Shown in pieces: positions 1 to 14,783 of a stretch of DNA of 64,000 nt; positions within the stretch are counted from its first letter, which is position 1; each line of letters starts with the position of its first letter. The position numbers were made by a program, and so were the translations under genes. The notes beneath the pieces are model-generated. The model saw only the letters and a list, made by a program, of their open reading frames with translations. It searched no databases and was not told where the DNA came from. The stretch lies in assembly GCF_900184035.1 (NCBI RefSeq), contig NZ_FXWP01000010.1:62001-126000 (forward strand), written 5' to 3'. Source of the stretch: Kosakonia pseudosacchari. Its GTDB lineage: Bacteria; Pseudomonadota; Gammaproteobacteria; Enterobacterales; Enterobacteriaceae.

Positions 1-377
1 TTACCAGTCAGCACAACGAAATCTTTTTCCAGTTCGTAATGCATCTGCGAGGAGTGGCCCTTAACGGGTTTGCCATTGTCCTGCATTTGGTAAAACGTCG
101 CCGGGTTGCCGTAACCGTCAATGATCTCTTTACCTTGCTGACCACCCGGACGGGTAACGACGACTTTGTCGGCATTAATTTTAATTGTTCCCTGGGTTAC
201 CACGACGTTGCCAGTGAAGGTCACGACATTACCCTGCATATCCAGCGACTGCTGATCGGAGTCGATATGGATAGGCTGATCGGTATCCCCGGTCACGGCG
301 AGCGCCGGAAGCGCGGCGGCCAAAAGCGTGGTGGCCAATACAAGATTAAGGCTGCGTTTGTTTGTTTTGAATTTCAT
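1..377 (-). CDS. lptA: LPS transport periplasmic bridge protein LptA (partial, 3' end outside window)
   Basis: LptA forms the periplasmic beta-jellyroll bridge that carries lipopolysaccharide from the inner-membrane LptBFGC complex to LptDE. The window holds the N-terminal part, about 125 residues, starting at the ATG whose complement lies at 375-377. A signal peptide is visible, with a Lys/Arg-rich start, a Leu/Ala core and cleavage after ALA (about residue 27). Mature residues include the family pattern TGDTDQPIHIDSDQQSLDMQ. The start lies inside the 3' end of lptC (32-nt overlap), the arrangement known in E. coli, so translation is probably coupled. The rest of the gene, and lptB, lie to the left of the window. 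Confidence 0.95.
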   Translation of the reverse strand, partial: MKFKTNKRSLNLVLATTLLAAALPALAVTGDTDQPIHIDSDQQSLDMQGNVVTFTGNVVVTQGTIKINADKVVVTRPGGQQGKEIIDGYGNPATFYQMQDNGKPVKGHSSQMHYELEKDFVVLTG

Positions 378-921
378 AGAAGCTTCTAACCTTTTCAATC
401 AGCTCGGCGTTTTTGCTGCGTAAGTTGCCGCGCATTTTCAGGCCGGTGGAATTAAATGTTGTACCGTACAACGTGACCTGATCATTCGAGGTAACATCCT
501 GCGTTACCAGGTTAATCTGGGCGTTATCCGTGGTGATTTTTCGCAGCTGGGCGTCCGCCGTCAGCGCATTAACTTCAACATGTCCATAAAGATAAAGCAT
601 TTTGTCATCGGTCAGCTTTGCTTTGTCTGACTTTATCGACCAGGTTGGAACCTTATTCTCGTCGAACGTTGTCAATACTGGCTGCGCGAACCAACTCACA
701 CCTTCAGCAGAAAAGTATTCCACATTCTGCGCGATAAGCCGGTAGTTAAGTGCCCCTTCCGGGCTATAAACCACCGTATCCGTATGTTGGCTTTTGTAAG
801 TCGGGTCGGCAGTATTGGTGGCGACCGGATCCGGCTCATCCTGAGCCGTCAGGTTGATCCCTATCAGGATCAGTGCGGCCAGCGCCAGCAGAATGATGAC
901 CCAACGTCTGGTTTTACTCAT
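346..921 (-). CDS. lptC: LPS export protein LptC
   Basis: Bitopic inner-membrane protein of the LptBFGC ABC exporter; its periplasmic beta-jellyroll passes LPS to LptA. The 191 residues match the family length. One N-terminal membrane anchor is visible (about residues 7-25, VIILLALAALILIG), followed by a periplasmic domain. The ATG overlaps the kdsC stop by 4 nt and its own 3' end overlaps lptA by 32 nt, so kdsC-lptC-lptA form a tightly coupled unit joining Kdo synthesis with LPS export. Confidence 0.97.
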   Translation of the reverse strand: MSKTRRWVIILLALAALILIGINLTAQDEPDPVATNTADPTYKSQHTDTVVYSPEGALNYRLIAQNVEYFSAEGVSWFAQPVLTTFDENKVPTWSIKSDKAKLTDDKMLYLYGHVEVNALTADAQLRKITTDNAQINLVTQDVTSNDQVTLYGTTFNSTGLKMRGNLRSKNAELIEKVRSFYEIQNKQTQP

Positions 922-1484
922 ATCGATTGCCCTTTGGCCTCATCCAGCTTACCTTGCGCCAGCAACAACAAATCACAGACTTCACGAACTGCGCCTCGGC
1001 CGCCATTAATGCGCGTAACGTAATCCACGCGCGAAAGTAGCAGCGGATGAGCATCGGCAACGGCAACGCTCAAACCAATTTCCGCCATTACTGGCCAGTC
1101 GATCAAATCATCACCCACATAAGCAACCTGCTCAGGGGTAAGCGCCAGTTTTGCCAGCAGCTCGCGGTAAGCGAGCAGTTTATCCGATTGACCTTGATAC
1201 AAGTGCTTAATCTTTAGCGTTTCGCAGCGATCTTCCACTAGTTTAGCTTTTCGCCCGGTAATGATGGCAACCTCGATATCGGAAGTGAGCGCGCAGCGGA
1301 TCCCGTAGCCATCGCGTACATTAAATGCTTTCAGCTCTTCTCCGTTGTTGCCCATATAGATGAGCCCATCAGATAACACGCCGTCCACATCCAGAATCAA
1401 CAAGCGTATTTTTTCCGCTTTCGCCATAACTTGCGTGCTTACCGGCCCATAACAGGTTGCAAGCGACGCGCCAGCATTACTCAT
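918..1484 (-). CDS. kdsC: 3-deoxy-D-manno-octulosonate 8-phosphate phosphatase KdsC
   Basis: Cytoplasmic HAD-superfamily phosphatase that dephosphorylates Kdo-8-P to Kdo, the third step in making the inner-core sugar of LPS. The 188 residues equal the E. coli length. The catalytic DVDGVLSDG motif places the nucleophile at Asp32 and the acid/base at Asp34. TGRKAKLV and GDDLIDWPVM are the later HAD motifs. It is a capless (C0) type with no large insertion. The gene lies 14 nt downstream of kdsD, whose product acts earlier in the same pathway. Confidence 0.97.
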   Translation of the reverse strand: MSNAGASLATCYGPVSTQVMAKAEKIRLLILDVDGVLSDGLIYMGNNGEELKAFNVRDGYGIRCALTSDIEVAIITGRKAKLVEDRCETLKIKHLYQGQSDKLLAYRELLAKLALTPEQVAYVGDDLIDWPVMAEIGLSVAVADAHPLLLSRVDYVTRINGGRGAVREVCDLLLLAQGKLDEAKGQSI

Positions 1485-1498
1485 TCTTATGTCCTTCT

Positions 1499-2485
1499 TT
1501 ACACTACGCCAGCGCGCAGTAAATCGTGCATATGTAACACACCGAGCAACTGGTCGCCATCGGCTACCAACACGGAGGTAATGTGCCGGGATTGCATCAG
1601 ATTCAGCGCATCCACTGCCAGCGTGTTGGGACGTACCCGAACACCGCCGGGCGTCATGACGTCGGCAATGCCCATGCTGCGGACATCGCCGCCCATATCG
1701 AACACGCGGCGTAAGTCGCCGTCGGTAAAGATGCCTTCAATTTTCATCAAATCATCGCAGATAACCGTCATACCCAGGTTTTTACGCGTGATTTCAAGCA
1801 GTGCATCGCGCAGGCTGGCGTTTTTGCTGACATGGGGGATTTCGTCACCGGAGTGCATGATGTCATTGACGCGCAGTAACAGTTTGCGACCCAGCGCGCC
1901 GCCGGGATGCGATAAGGCGAAATCTTCCGCCGTAAAACCGCGCGCTTTCAGCAACGCAACTGCCAGCGCATCACCCATCACCAGCGCCGCCGTGGTGCTG
2001 GACGTTGGCGCCAGACCCAGTGGACAGGCTTCTTTCGGCACCTTCACGCATAAATGAATATCTGCGGCGCGCGCCATGCTGCTTTCGGGCCGGCTGGTCA
2101 TGCAAATCAGCGAAACTTTTAATCGCTTCAGAACCGGAATTAAGGCGAGGATCTCGTTTGACTCTCCTGAGTTTGACAGCGCAATGACCACATCCTGTTG
2201 ACTGACCATTCCCAGATCACCATGGGCCGCTTCGCCCGGATGCACAAAGAAAGAGGGGGTTCCGGTGCTGGCAAATGTGGCAGCCATTTTTCTACCAATA
2301 TGGCCGGATTTGCCCATTCCCATCACCACCACTTTCCCGGCGCAATAGAACATTTTTTCGCACGCCTGCGTGAAGTCGGCGTTGATGTATTGATCCAGCT
2401 CTGCGAGGCCTTCACGTTCAATTTCCAGGACGTCTTTACCTGCTTGTTGAAAGTCAAAACCCGGCTGCAAATCTATTTGCGACAT
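1499..2485 (-). CDS. kdsD: D-arabinose 5-phosphate isomerase KdsD
   Basis: Converts ribulose-5-P to arabinose-5-P, the first committed step of Kdo synthesis. The 328 residues hold an N-terminal SIS (sugar isomerase) domain (about 40-180), with the GMGKSGHIGRK phosphosugar-binding segment and a SNSGES loop. Two C-terminal CBS domains follow (about 205-325). Length and domain order match E. coli KdsD rather than a GutQ-type paralogue, and the position between yrbG and kdsC supports this. It is probably co-transcribed with yrbG upstream (13-nt gap). Confidence 0.97.
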   Translation of the reverse strand: MSQIDLQPGFDFQQAGKDVLEIEREGLAELDQYINADFTQACEKMFYCAGKVVVMGMGKSGHIGRKMAATFASTGTPSFFVHPGEAAHGDLGMVSQQDVVIALSNSGESNEILALIPVLKRLKVSLICMTSRPESSMARAADIHLCVKVPKEACPLGLAPTSSTTAALVMGDALAVALLKARGFTAEDFALSHPGGALGRKLLLRVNDIMHSGDEIPHVSKNASLRDALLEITRKNLGMTVICDDLMKIEGIFTDGDLRRVFDMGGDVRSMGIADVMTPGGVRVRPNTLAVDALNLMQSRHITSVLVADGDQLLGVLHMHDLLRAGVV

Positions 2486-2498
2486 AATGCGTATCCGA

Positions 2499-3473
2499 TT
2501 ATCCAGTCAAAAGCGGCGACAGCCAGTAGAGCAGCGCCAGCCATACGATAAACCCGCCGAACAACAGTGCCCCCACAGCTCTGCTGATTTGCTTACGTCG
2601 CCAGCACATCAGGGCAAAAAGGGCACTGACCAGCAACATCACGCCATAATCACGCGTAAAGGCTATCGGGTTAAACTCGCCCGGCGCAATCAACGCGGGC
2701 AAACCCAGCACAAGAGCAATGTTAAAGATGTTTGAACCAATAATATTGCCAACGGCGATATCGTCTTCACCTTTGCGCGCACCGGCAATCGCGGTCGCCA
2801 GTTCAGGCAGACCAGTACCGATAGCAATAACCGTCAGGCCAATGGTCAGCTCGCTGATAGCAAAGTAGTTTGCTACCACGGTTGCGTTATCCACCACCAT
2901 ACGTGTTGCCATCGGCATAATAATTAACGCTACACCCAGCCAAAGGAACGCGACAGAAAGGCTGCCGTCTCGCGGTAGCTCCGCCAACTGCTCTCGGGTG
3001 AGACTGTCATTGCCCTGCCGCTCGGCCAGGCGGGCAATTTTAACAATGAACACCAGCCATAGCACGGCTAATAACAGTAAAATAATGCCGTCAAAGCGAC
3101 TGAGGTGCCCATCGTACAACACCACACCCGCCAGCAGACCGGCTACCAAGGTTAACGGTAATTCGCGGCGCAGAATATCGGAATGTACGGTAAAAGGGTG
3201 TAAAAGCGCGGCGACGCCGAGGATCAACAAGATATTCGTGATGTTGGAACCGATCGCCGTGCCGATAGCCAGATCCAACTGGCCATGCAATGATGCGGCA
3301 ACGGAGGTGATTATCTCCGGTAGTGAGGTACCGATGCTTACAACGGTCATGCCGATGATTAAAGGCGGTACGCCGAAGGTGCGACAAAGGATCGAAGCAG
3401 CGAACACCAGACGATCGGCACTGTAGACCACTAAGAGTAAACCAATTATCAATAGCGCCGTCGCTAAAAGCAT
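2499..3473 (-). CDS. yrbG: Na+/Ca2+ antiporter family inner-membrane protein YrbG
   Basis: Member of the CaCA (calcium/cation antiporter) family with 324 residues and about ten hydrophobic segments. The two alpha-repeats expected of the family are visible: GTSLPEIITS (about residue 50) and GTGLPELATAIAGA (about residue 220), each followed by an IGSNIFN/IGSNITN-like motif. The substrate in enterobacteria has not been firmly shown, so only the family is claimed. It heads the leftward kdsD-kdsC-lptC-lptA unit and is divergent from mlaF, the usual enterobacterial arrangement. Confidence 0.93.
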   Translation of the reverse strand: MLLATALLIIGLLLVVYSADRLVFAASILCRTFGVPPLIIGMTVVSIGTSLPEIITSVAASLHGQLDLAIGTAIGSNITNILLILGVAALLHPFTVHSDILRRELPLTLVAGLLAGVVLYDGHLSRFDGIILLLLAVLWLVFIVKIARLAERQGNDSLTREQLAELPRDGSLSVAFLWLGVALIIMPMATRMVVDNATVVANYFAISELTIGLTVIAIGTGLPELATAIAGARKGEDDIAVGNIIGSNIFNIALVLGLPALIAPGEFNPIAFTRDYGVMLLVSALFALMCWRRKQISRAVGALLFGGFIVWLALLYWLSPLLTG

Positions 3474-3702
3474 CTAACGTCCTTTCTTCAGGTATAATCC
3501 GCCGGCTCGCAGGCTGCCATGCTGGGTAAAACCGGGAGTTCCGCGTAGCGTAATGATTCCTAATTTTGACTTTATGCGGCTCAAAAGTAAAACAAATGCC
3601 AGCTTTCGCTAACCTCAGCAGGTAATATTCTGTAAAAATGTTGGGTTCGTGATGTTATCAAGCGTCATGCTTGTGGCCGACGAGGCTTATAAGGAAGAGG
3701 AA

Positions 3703-5305
<1,603 letters not shown>

Positions 5306-5309
5306 GTTC

Positions 5310-5861
5310 ATGCAAACGAAAAAAAGTGAAATTTGGGTCGGTGTTTTCCTTGTACTGGCGCTGCTGGCTGCACTCTTCATCTGCTTAAAAGCGGCAGATG
5401 TCGCCTCCATGCGCACTGAGCCGACTTACCGTGTCTATGCCACCTTTGACAACATTGGCGGTCTGAAAGCCCATTCGCCGGTACGAATTGGCGGTGTGGT
5501 GGTCGGGCGCGTTGCTGATATCTCTCTTGATCCCAAAACCTATCTGCCGCGTGTCGCGCTGGATATTGAAGAGCGTTACAACCAGATCCCGGATACCAGT
5601 TCGCTGGCGATCCGCACTTCCGGGTTGTTAGGTGAGCAGTATCTGGCGCTGAATGTTGGCTTTGACGATCCTGAAATGGGAACTTCTATGCTTAAAGAAG
5701 GAAGCACCATTCAGGACACCAAGTCCGCCATCGTGCTGGAGGATCTTATCGGACAATTCCTTTACAACAGTAAAGGCGGCGACAATAAGAATTCAGGCGA
5801 TGCGGCAGCCCACGATGCAGGGAATACTCAAGCCGCACCGTCTGCTGGCCAGACGAATTAA
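5310..5861 (+). CDS. mlaD: Phospholipid-binding MCE protein MlaD
   Basis: Inner-membrane-anchored MCE protein that forms the hexameric periplasmic ring of MlaFEDB. One N-terminal transmembrane helix (about residues 8-27, WVGVFLVLALLAALFICL) is followed by a single MCE domain (about 38-117; YATFDNIGGLKAHSPVRIGG is diagnostic). The C-terminal tail is low in complexity and rich in Ala/Gly/Asn. The frame is open 15 nt further upstream, but the ATG at 5310 gives the conserved MQTKKSEIWVG start. Confidence 0.96.
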   Translation: MQTKKSEIWVGVFLVLALLAALFICLKAADVASMRTEPTYRVYATFDNIGGLKAHSPVRIGGVVVGRVADISLDPKTYLPRVALDIEERYNQIPDTSSLAIRTSGLLGEQYLALNVGFDDPEMGTSMLKEGSTIQDTKSAIVLEDLIGQFLYNSKGGDNKNSGDAAAHDAGNTQAAPSAGQTN

Positions 5862-5874
5862 CGAGGAGAATTGA

Positions 5875-6806
<932 letters not shown>

Positions 6807-6830
6807 TTTTTTCAATACGTTACTAATTAA

Positions 6831-6861
6831 AGCCCCATCCTTTATTGTGATGGGGCTTTTT
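6831..6861 (+). terminator. Rho-independent terminator after mlaB
   Basis: A 9-bp stem, AGCCCCATC paired with GATGGGGCT, is followed by a T run. It ends the mla operon before ibaG. Confidence 0.9.
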
Positions 6862-6932
6862 GCTTGTTTAAGCCGACGTCACTTTCCACTAAGATGTGTG
6901 ACTGTTTTCACTATTAGATGATATTTACACCC

Positions 6933-7187
6933 ATGGAAAATCATGAAATTCAGACGGTGCTAATGAATGCACTCTCTCTCCAGGAAGCCCACGTCACTGG
7001 CGACGGCAGTCACTTTCAGGTTGTTGCTGTGGGTGAGATTTTTGACGGCATGAGCCGGGTCAAGAAACAACAGACCATTTATGGCCCGCTGATGGAATAC
7101 ATCGCAGACAACCGTATTCATGCCCTGTCGATCAAAGCCTACACTCCGGCGGAGTGGGCGCGGGATCGCAAACTTAACGGCTTTTGA
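6933..7187 (+). CDS. ibaG: BolA-family protein IbaG
   Basis: BolA-like protein (84 residues from this start) linked to acid stress and, with monothiol glutaredoxins, to iron-sulfur handling. The BolA/YrbA fold is seen as [22 protein letters not shown], with the conserved His and a C-terminal helix region. The frame opens 15 nt upstream at 6918, but the ATG at 6933 ([13 protein letters not shown]) is colinear with E. coli IbaG. It lies 52 nt before murA, the usual pairing. Confidence 0.95.
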   Translation: MENHEIQTVLMNALSLQEAHVTGDGSHFQVVAVGEIFDGMSRVKKQQTIYGPLMEYIADNRIHALSIKAYTPAEWARDRKLNGF

Positions 7188-7239
7188 GCGCAGGGGATAG
7201 ACCTACTGCGCGTGTGAATTCTTAACAGAGATCAGATGA

Positions 7240-8499
<1,260 letters not shown>

Positions 8500-8520
8500 G
8501 CCAGTCTGCTGAACACTAAG

Positions 8521-8545
8521 AAGGGAGCCTCGGCTCCCTTTTTTT
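8521..8545 (+). terminator. Terminator after murA
   Basis: AAGGGAGCC / GGCTCCCTT stem with a 2-nt loop, followed by seven Ts. It ends murA transcription before the oppositely oriented sfsB. Confidence 0.88.
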
Positions 8546-8593
8546 CTATCGCCTGTTCTGGCAAGCAAGGGGAGGTGCTACTTGCATGACCGC

Positions 8594-8869
8594 TTATTTC
8601 TCCTCCCTTTTCTTTCTGATCAGCTTCGTCTTATCTATAAATTCATGGGTGACAGGATCATGGTAACGTGATGGCCAGATAACCCAGGGATCGGTATCCA
8701 GCGCACGAGCAATAATCAATTCCCCTTTTGGCCAGGAGCGGGTCAGCGCGTTAGCGAGGGTCGATGAGCTTAACCCGTTTTTACGGGATTCCGCCGCCAG
8801 CGATGTTCCTTTCTTACGCAGCCCGGCAATGATATCAGCCTGGTGCCAGTCCATTAATTTTGTTTCCAT
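8594..8869 (-). CDS. sfsB: Ner-like DNA-binding regulator SfsB (Nlp)
   Basis: Small HTH protein (91 residues from this start) of the Ner/Nlp family; in E. coli it is linked to maltose gene expression in a CRP-mutant background. The Ner core is plain: DWHQADIIAGLRKKGTSLAA, then SSSTLANALTRSWPKGELIIARAL, ending in an RKKREEK basic tail. The longer frame to 8899 was shortened to METKLMDWH, the family start. It sits downstream of ispB in the same orientation with a 214-nt gap, so it may have its own promoter. Confidence 0.93.
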   Translation of the reverse strand: METKLMDWHQADIIAGLRKKGTSLAAESRKNGLSSSTLANALTRSWPKGELIIARALDTDPWVIWPSRYHDPVTHEFIDKTKLIRKKREEK

Positions 8870-9083
8870 AACATCTCCCTGATAGAAAATAGGTGTCAAT
8901 TATTTACGCCAACAACGCTACTTACTATACGCATGCAGGAGCATTTGTTCTGAAAAGCTCATGTAATATTTTGCGTTTTAGGATTATGACAAGGCTTGAT
9001 ATTACTGGTTATTTTTGGTTTTAACGGGGTTTAAAGAAACTTACTGGAACTTTCCCGCGGCAATGCGCGGGAAGCTGGAAAGA

Positions 9084-10052
9084 TTAACGATCGCGCTGAA
9101 CGGCGATGTGGGCAAGACCAACCAACGCGTCGCGCCACGGTGAATCCGGCAGAACCTGTAGAGCGGCAATCGCTTTATCCGCTTCTTCTTCCGCACGACG
9201 ACGCGTCCACTCCAGTGAACCGCAGGCCGCCATTGCTTCCAGAACAGGTTCCAGAAGGTGCCGGCCATTTCCTTGCTCAATAGCTTCGCGGATCATCTGT
9301 GCTTGTTCTGGCGTGCCGTTATGCATGGCATGTAACAACGGTAACGTCGGTTTACCTTCATTCAGGTCATCACCGGTGTTTTTACCGAGCGTTTCACCGT
9401 CTGCACTGTAATCAAGCAAATCGTCGATGAGCTGAAAAGCCGTTCCCAGATAGCGACCGTAATCCTGCAACCCTTTTTCCTGCGCTTCTGTACAACCAGC
9501 CAGCAAGCCGGAGCACTGAGCCGCCGCTTCAAACAGACGTGCGGTCTTGCTATAAATGACGCGCATATAGTTTTCTTCAGTGATATTGGGGTCGTTGACG
9601 TTCATCAACTGCAGGACTTCGCCTTCAGCAATCACGTTTACGGCTTCTGACATCACTTCCAGCACTTTTAGCGAGCCGAGGCTGGTCATCATCTGGAAAG
9701 CGCGGGTGTAGATAAAATCACCGACCAGTACGCTCGCTGCGTTGCCAAAGGCCGCGTTAGCGGTGGCTTTGCCGCGACGCATGTCGGACTCGTCCACAAC
9801 ATCGTCATGGAGGAGGGTCGCGGTGTGGATAAATTCGATTAATGCGGCAATAGTGACGTGCAAATTGCCCTCGTAGCCAACGGCTCGCGCCGCCAACACG
9901 GCAATCATCGGACGGATGCGTTTGCCGCCGCCGCTTACGATGTAATAACCCAACTGGTTGATTAACTGAACATCCGAGTTGAGTTGTTGCAGAATCGTCG
10001 CGTTTACACCCGCCATATCGTGCGCGGTTAACTCATTGATTTTTTCTAAATT
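9084..10052 (-). CDS. ispB: Octaprenyl diphosphate synthase IspB
   Basis: Essential polyprenyl synthase that makes the C40 side chain of ubiquinone and menaquinone. Both aspartate-rich motifs are present: DDVVDESD (first DDxxD) and DDLLD (second), with GGGKRIRP near the N-terminus. The frame is open to 10088, but the ATG at 10052 gives MNLEKINELTAHD and 322 residues, as in E. coli (323). It is divergent from rplU across a 262-nt region. Confidence 0.97.
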   Translation of the reverse strand, partial: NLEKINELTAHDMAGVNATILQQLNSDVQLINQLGYYIVSGGGKRIRPMIAVLAARAVGYEGNLHVTIAALIEFIHTATLLHDDVVDESDMRRGKATANAAFGNAASVLVGDFIYTRAFQMMTSLGSLKVLEVMSEAVNVIAEGEVLQLMNVNDPNITEENYMRVIYSKTARLFEAAAQCSGLLAGCTEAQEKGLQDYGRYLGTAFQLIDDLLDYSADGETLGKNTGDDLNEGKPTLPLLHAMHNGTPEQAQMIREAIEQGNGRHLLEPVLEAMAACGSLEWTRRRAEEEADKAIAALQVLPDSPWRDALVGLAHIAVQRDR

Positions 10053-10213
10053 CATCGCAAAAGCCGGGCTTTCAGTCCTGTTTACCACATAGCAAAATGG
10101 GATAACAAAGGGTTACGGGTTAGAATAGTATTGTTGATTGTACTGAAAAAAAGCGCCAGATAAACGTTACCTTACGTGTTGTGTTTTTTTTCTGCATGGA
10201 GTGACGATCACTC

Positions 10214-10242
10214 TTGTCAAAGGCTAGCAATTTGCGTAATAT
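10214..10242 (+). promoter_or_regulatory. Sigma-70 promoter for rplU-rpmA
   Basis: TTGTCA (10214-10219), a 17-nt spacer and TAATAT (10237-10242) lie 73 nt upstream of the rplU ATG. This is the only strong match in the ispB-rplU intergenic region on the plus strand. Confidence 0.75.
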
Positions 10243-10278
10243 TCGCGCCCTATTGTGAATATTTATAGCGCACTCTGA

Positions 10279-10626
<348 letters not shown>

Positions 10627-10646
10627 GACCTGAGGAGTAGATTTAA

Positions 10647-10904
<258 letters not shown>

Positions 10905-10930
10905 GTTTTTCGCGTCCCGGTAACGGAAAA

Positions 10931-10959
10931 AAGCCCCGCAACACGTTGCGGGGCTTTTT
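10931..10959 (+). terminator. Terminator after rpmA
   Basis: AAGCCCCGCAAC paired with GTTGCGGGGCTT, then a T run. It ends or attenuates rplU-rpmA transcription ahead of yhbE-obgE. Confidence 0.9.
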
Positions 10960-10998
10960 ACATTAGAAGTCCGGTAAATTCTGGCAGGGAATACGGGC

Positions 10999-11964
10999 AT
11001 GAAACAGCAGGCAGGCATCGGTATTGCGCTGGCACTCACCACCGCAATGTGCTGGGGTGCGTTACCCATCGCCATGAAGCAGGTGCTGGAAGTGATGGAG
11101 CCGCCAACGGTGGTTTTTTATCGCTTCTTGATGGCAGGAATCGGCCTTGGTTTGATTCTCGGCTGGAAAAAAAAGCTGCCCTCGCTGCATCTTTTTCGTA
11201 AGCCACGCTGGTTAGTTTTGTTGGCAATTGCCACTGGTGGGCTGTTCGGGAATTTCATCCTCTTCAGTTCTTCCCTGCAATACGTTAGCCCGACGGCTTC
11301 TCAGGTGATCGGTCAGCTTTCGCCTGTGGGCATGATGATTGCCAGCGTTGTTATTCTCAAAGAGAGAATGCGCGGCACCCAGGTTATTGGTGCATTGATG
11401 CTGATCTGCGGTCTGGTAATGTTTTTTAATACCAGCCTGGTGGAGATTTTTACCCGCCTGACAGATTACACCTGGGGCGTGATTTTTGGTGTCGGAGCAG
11501 CCACGGTGTGGGTGAGTTACGGCGTCGCGCAAAAAGTGTTATTGCGGCGTCTGGCTTCCCAGCAAATCCTCTTTTTGCTGTACACTTTGTGTACGATTGC
11601 GTTATTGCCGCTGGCAAAACCCGCTGTGTTGCTTCAGTTGAGTGACTGGCAGCTGGCTTGTCTGGTGTTCTGTGGCCTTAATACGCTGGTGGGTTACGGC
11701 GCGCTGGCGGAAGCGATGGCTCGCTGGCAGGCGGCGCAGGTGAGCGCATTAATCACGCTGACACCGCTCTTTACGCTGTTTTTTTCAGATTTATTATCAA
11801 TGGCCTGGCCCGATGTTTTCGCCAGACCGATGTTAAACCTTATCGGTTATCTCGGTGCGTTTGTCGTGGTTGCGGGCGCGATGTTTTCCGCTATTGGCCA
11901 TCGTCTTTTGGGACGCTGGCGCAGTCGCGAAGTGGTCGCCACTGTGCCCCGCTCAGGCGAATGA
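10999..11964 (+). CDS. yhbE: EamA-family (DMT) inner-membrane transporter YhbE
   Basis: Drug/metabolite-transporter superfamily protein of 321 residues with ten predicted membrane helices in two EamA repeats (about 10-140 and 155-295). Seen: GIALALTTAMCWGALPIAMKQ at the start and SALITLTPLFTLFFSDLL in the second repeat. The substrate is unknown. It lies between rpmA and obgE, 15 nt before obgE, so the two are probably co-transcribed. Confidence 0.94.
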   Translation: MKQQAGIGIALALTTAMCWGALPIAMKQVLEVMEPPTVVFYRFLMAGIGLGLILGWKKKLPSLHLFRKPRWLVLLAIATGGLFGNFILFSSSLQYVSPTASQVIGQLSPVGMMIASVVILKERMRGTQVIGALMLICGLVMFFNTSLVEIFTRLTDYTWGVIFGVGAATVWVSYGVAQKVLLRRLASQQILFLLYTLCTIALLPLAKPAVLLQLSDWQLACLVFCGLNTLVGYGALAEAMARWQAAQVSALITLTPLFTLFFSDLLSMAWPDVFARPMLNLIGYLGAFVVVAGAMFSAIGHRLLGRWRSREVVATVPRSGE

Positions 11965-13155
<1,191 letters not shown>

Positions 13156-13194
13156 TCGCTGCGATTTCCCCGGCTGCACGGGGAATATTGCCAA

Positions 13195-13231
13195 CAAAAT
13201 GCCGGGTTAGCACACGCTACCCGGCATTTTT
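13195..13231. terminator. Bidirectional terminator between obgE and dacB
   Basis: TGCCGGGT...ACCCGGCA stem with a T run on the right and an A run on the left, so it can end transcription from both convergent genes. Confidence 0.88.
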
Positions 13232-13232
13232 G

Positions 13233-14666
13233 TTAGTTGTTCTGGTAGATATCTTTGTACAGCCGGCTTTCAAAACGTACCAGTGGAATGCGGCGATTAC
13301 GCTGATCCGCCGGTTCGACAGCATAACCAGAGAGATACTGCACGAAAGCCATCCGCTGACCGCTCGCGGTGGTGATAAAGCCGGCCAGATTATACACGCC
13401 TTGCAAAGAGCCTGTTTTAGCCGACACTTTGCCATCCACACCTGCTTCATGCAGACCGGCCCGATACTGTAATGAACCGTCATAGCCCGCCAGGGGGAGC
13501 ATCGAAATAAAATTGAGCTCGGTGTCATGCTGCGCAATGTATTGCAGAACTTGCATCATCGTGGCGGGTGCCAGAAGGTTATGTCGTGACAGGCCGGAGC
13601 CATCAGCGATGATTGTATTGCCGAGATCGACGCCAGCCTGCTGGCGCAGGATCTGCCGCACTGCATCCGATCCTGCTCGCCAGGTCCCGGGTACACCAAA
13701 GCGCGCGTGACCAATCATACGAAACACCGTGTCAGCGATCATATTGTCTGATTTTTTCAGCATCTGCTTTAGCAGGTCGTGAAGCGGTACCGACTGCTTG
13801 CTGGCAATGACAGTGCCGGGCTCGTTCTCTTGCGTCTGGCGCAACAGCGTACCGGTATAAGTGATACCTGCATCGTTCAATTCTGCTTTCAAAATTGCAC
13901 CAGCATAGCTTGCTCCGTCCTGAATGGCGAAAGCCAGCGGGAGCGGGTCAGCACGTTGTGGCAGGCATCCCGTTAGCGTAAAGCGATTTAAATCGCCCGG
14001 GACGACATCCAGTTCGCAATATTGCGTCTCTGCTGAACCGCGCGCAATTGTGCGTACCTGGCTGAACATATTCACCGGATAATAATTAGCGATACGGATA
14101 TAGGCCAAATCGCCCGGTTTTTGTGCGCTGTAGAGGGAAATCGAGAAGCAGTTACGATCAACAATTGCCGCGGCAGGGGGGGCGCTAAAGCACTGCGTCA
14201 TATCGTTCCACGGCCAGCCTGGCGCTTTATCATGACTGGCAAAAATAGAGGTATCGACCAGCACGTTACCTTCTATTTTCTGCACACCCGACTTTTTCAG
14301 CACCGCGACCATATTGCGAATATCCTGACGTTTTAACGTCGGATCGCCGCCAAATCGCGCAATTAAATCGCCTTTTAACGTGCCGTTATCGACAGAACCT
14401 TTGCTTTCCAGCGTGGTTGTAAAGCGAAAGTCCGGCCCAAGCTGCAACAATGCCGCCAGCGCGGTGATGACCTTCTGGGTGCTGGCTGGCAACGCCATTT
14501 GTTTACCGTGGTAATCAATTTCAGGCGCCTGAGCTCCGACTTTTTGCACCATCAGCGCCAGGTTAGCACCATCCGGCAGCTGGTTTATGTACTCGTCTAC
14601 ATTCGCGGCCTGAACGTTCAGGGCTATACTTGTGGTCAATCCGATGATAAAGCTGGAAAATCGCAT
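13233..14666 (-). CDS. dacB: D-alanyl-D-alanine carboxypeptidase/endopeptidase PBP4 (DacB)
   Basis: Periplasmic low-molecular-mass class C penicillin-binding protein that trims pentapeptides and cuts peptide cross-links. 477 residues with a signal peptide ending NVQA (residue 20). SXXK motif STQK has the catalytic Ser62; SDN (KKSDNMIAD) and KTG (KTGSLQG) complete the active site. The large domain insertion after SXXK typical of PBP4 is present. It is divergent from greA. Confidence 0.97.
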   Translation of the reverse strand: MRFSSFIIGLTTSIALNVQAANVDEYINQLPDGANLALMVQKVGAQAPEIDYHGKQMALPASTQKVITALAALLQLGPDFRFTTTLESKGSVDNGTLKGDLIARFGGDPTLKRQDIRNMVAVLKKSGVQKIEGNVLVDTSIFASHDKAPGWPWNDMTQCFSAPPAAAIVDRNCFSISLYSAQKPGDLAYIRIANYYPVNMFSQVRTIARGSAETQYCELDVVPGDLNRFTLTGCLPQRADPLPLAFAIQDGASYAGAILKAELNDAGITYTGTLLRQTQENEPGTVIASKQSVPLHDLLKQMLKKSDNMIADTVFRMIGHARFGVPGTWRAGSDAVRQILRQQAGVDLGNTIIADGSGLSRHNLLAPATMMQVLQYIAQHDTELNFISMLPLAGYDGSLQYRAGLHEAGVDGKVSAKTGSLQGVYNLAGFITTASGQRMAFVQYLSGYAVEPADQRNRRIPLVRFESRLYKDIYQNN

Positions 14667-14783
14667 AATCTCGCGCTAGGAAGCAGTAAACAAGCCGTCA
14701 TACTACGGCGCAACGACCCGGAAAGTAAACGATGACCCATAGTGAACTTCCGGGTAAAATACGTATCAAATTGAAAAATTGCG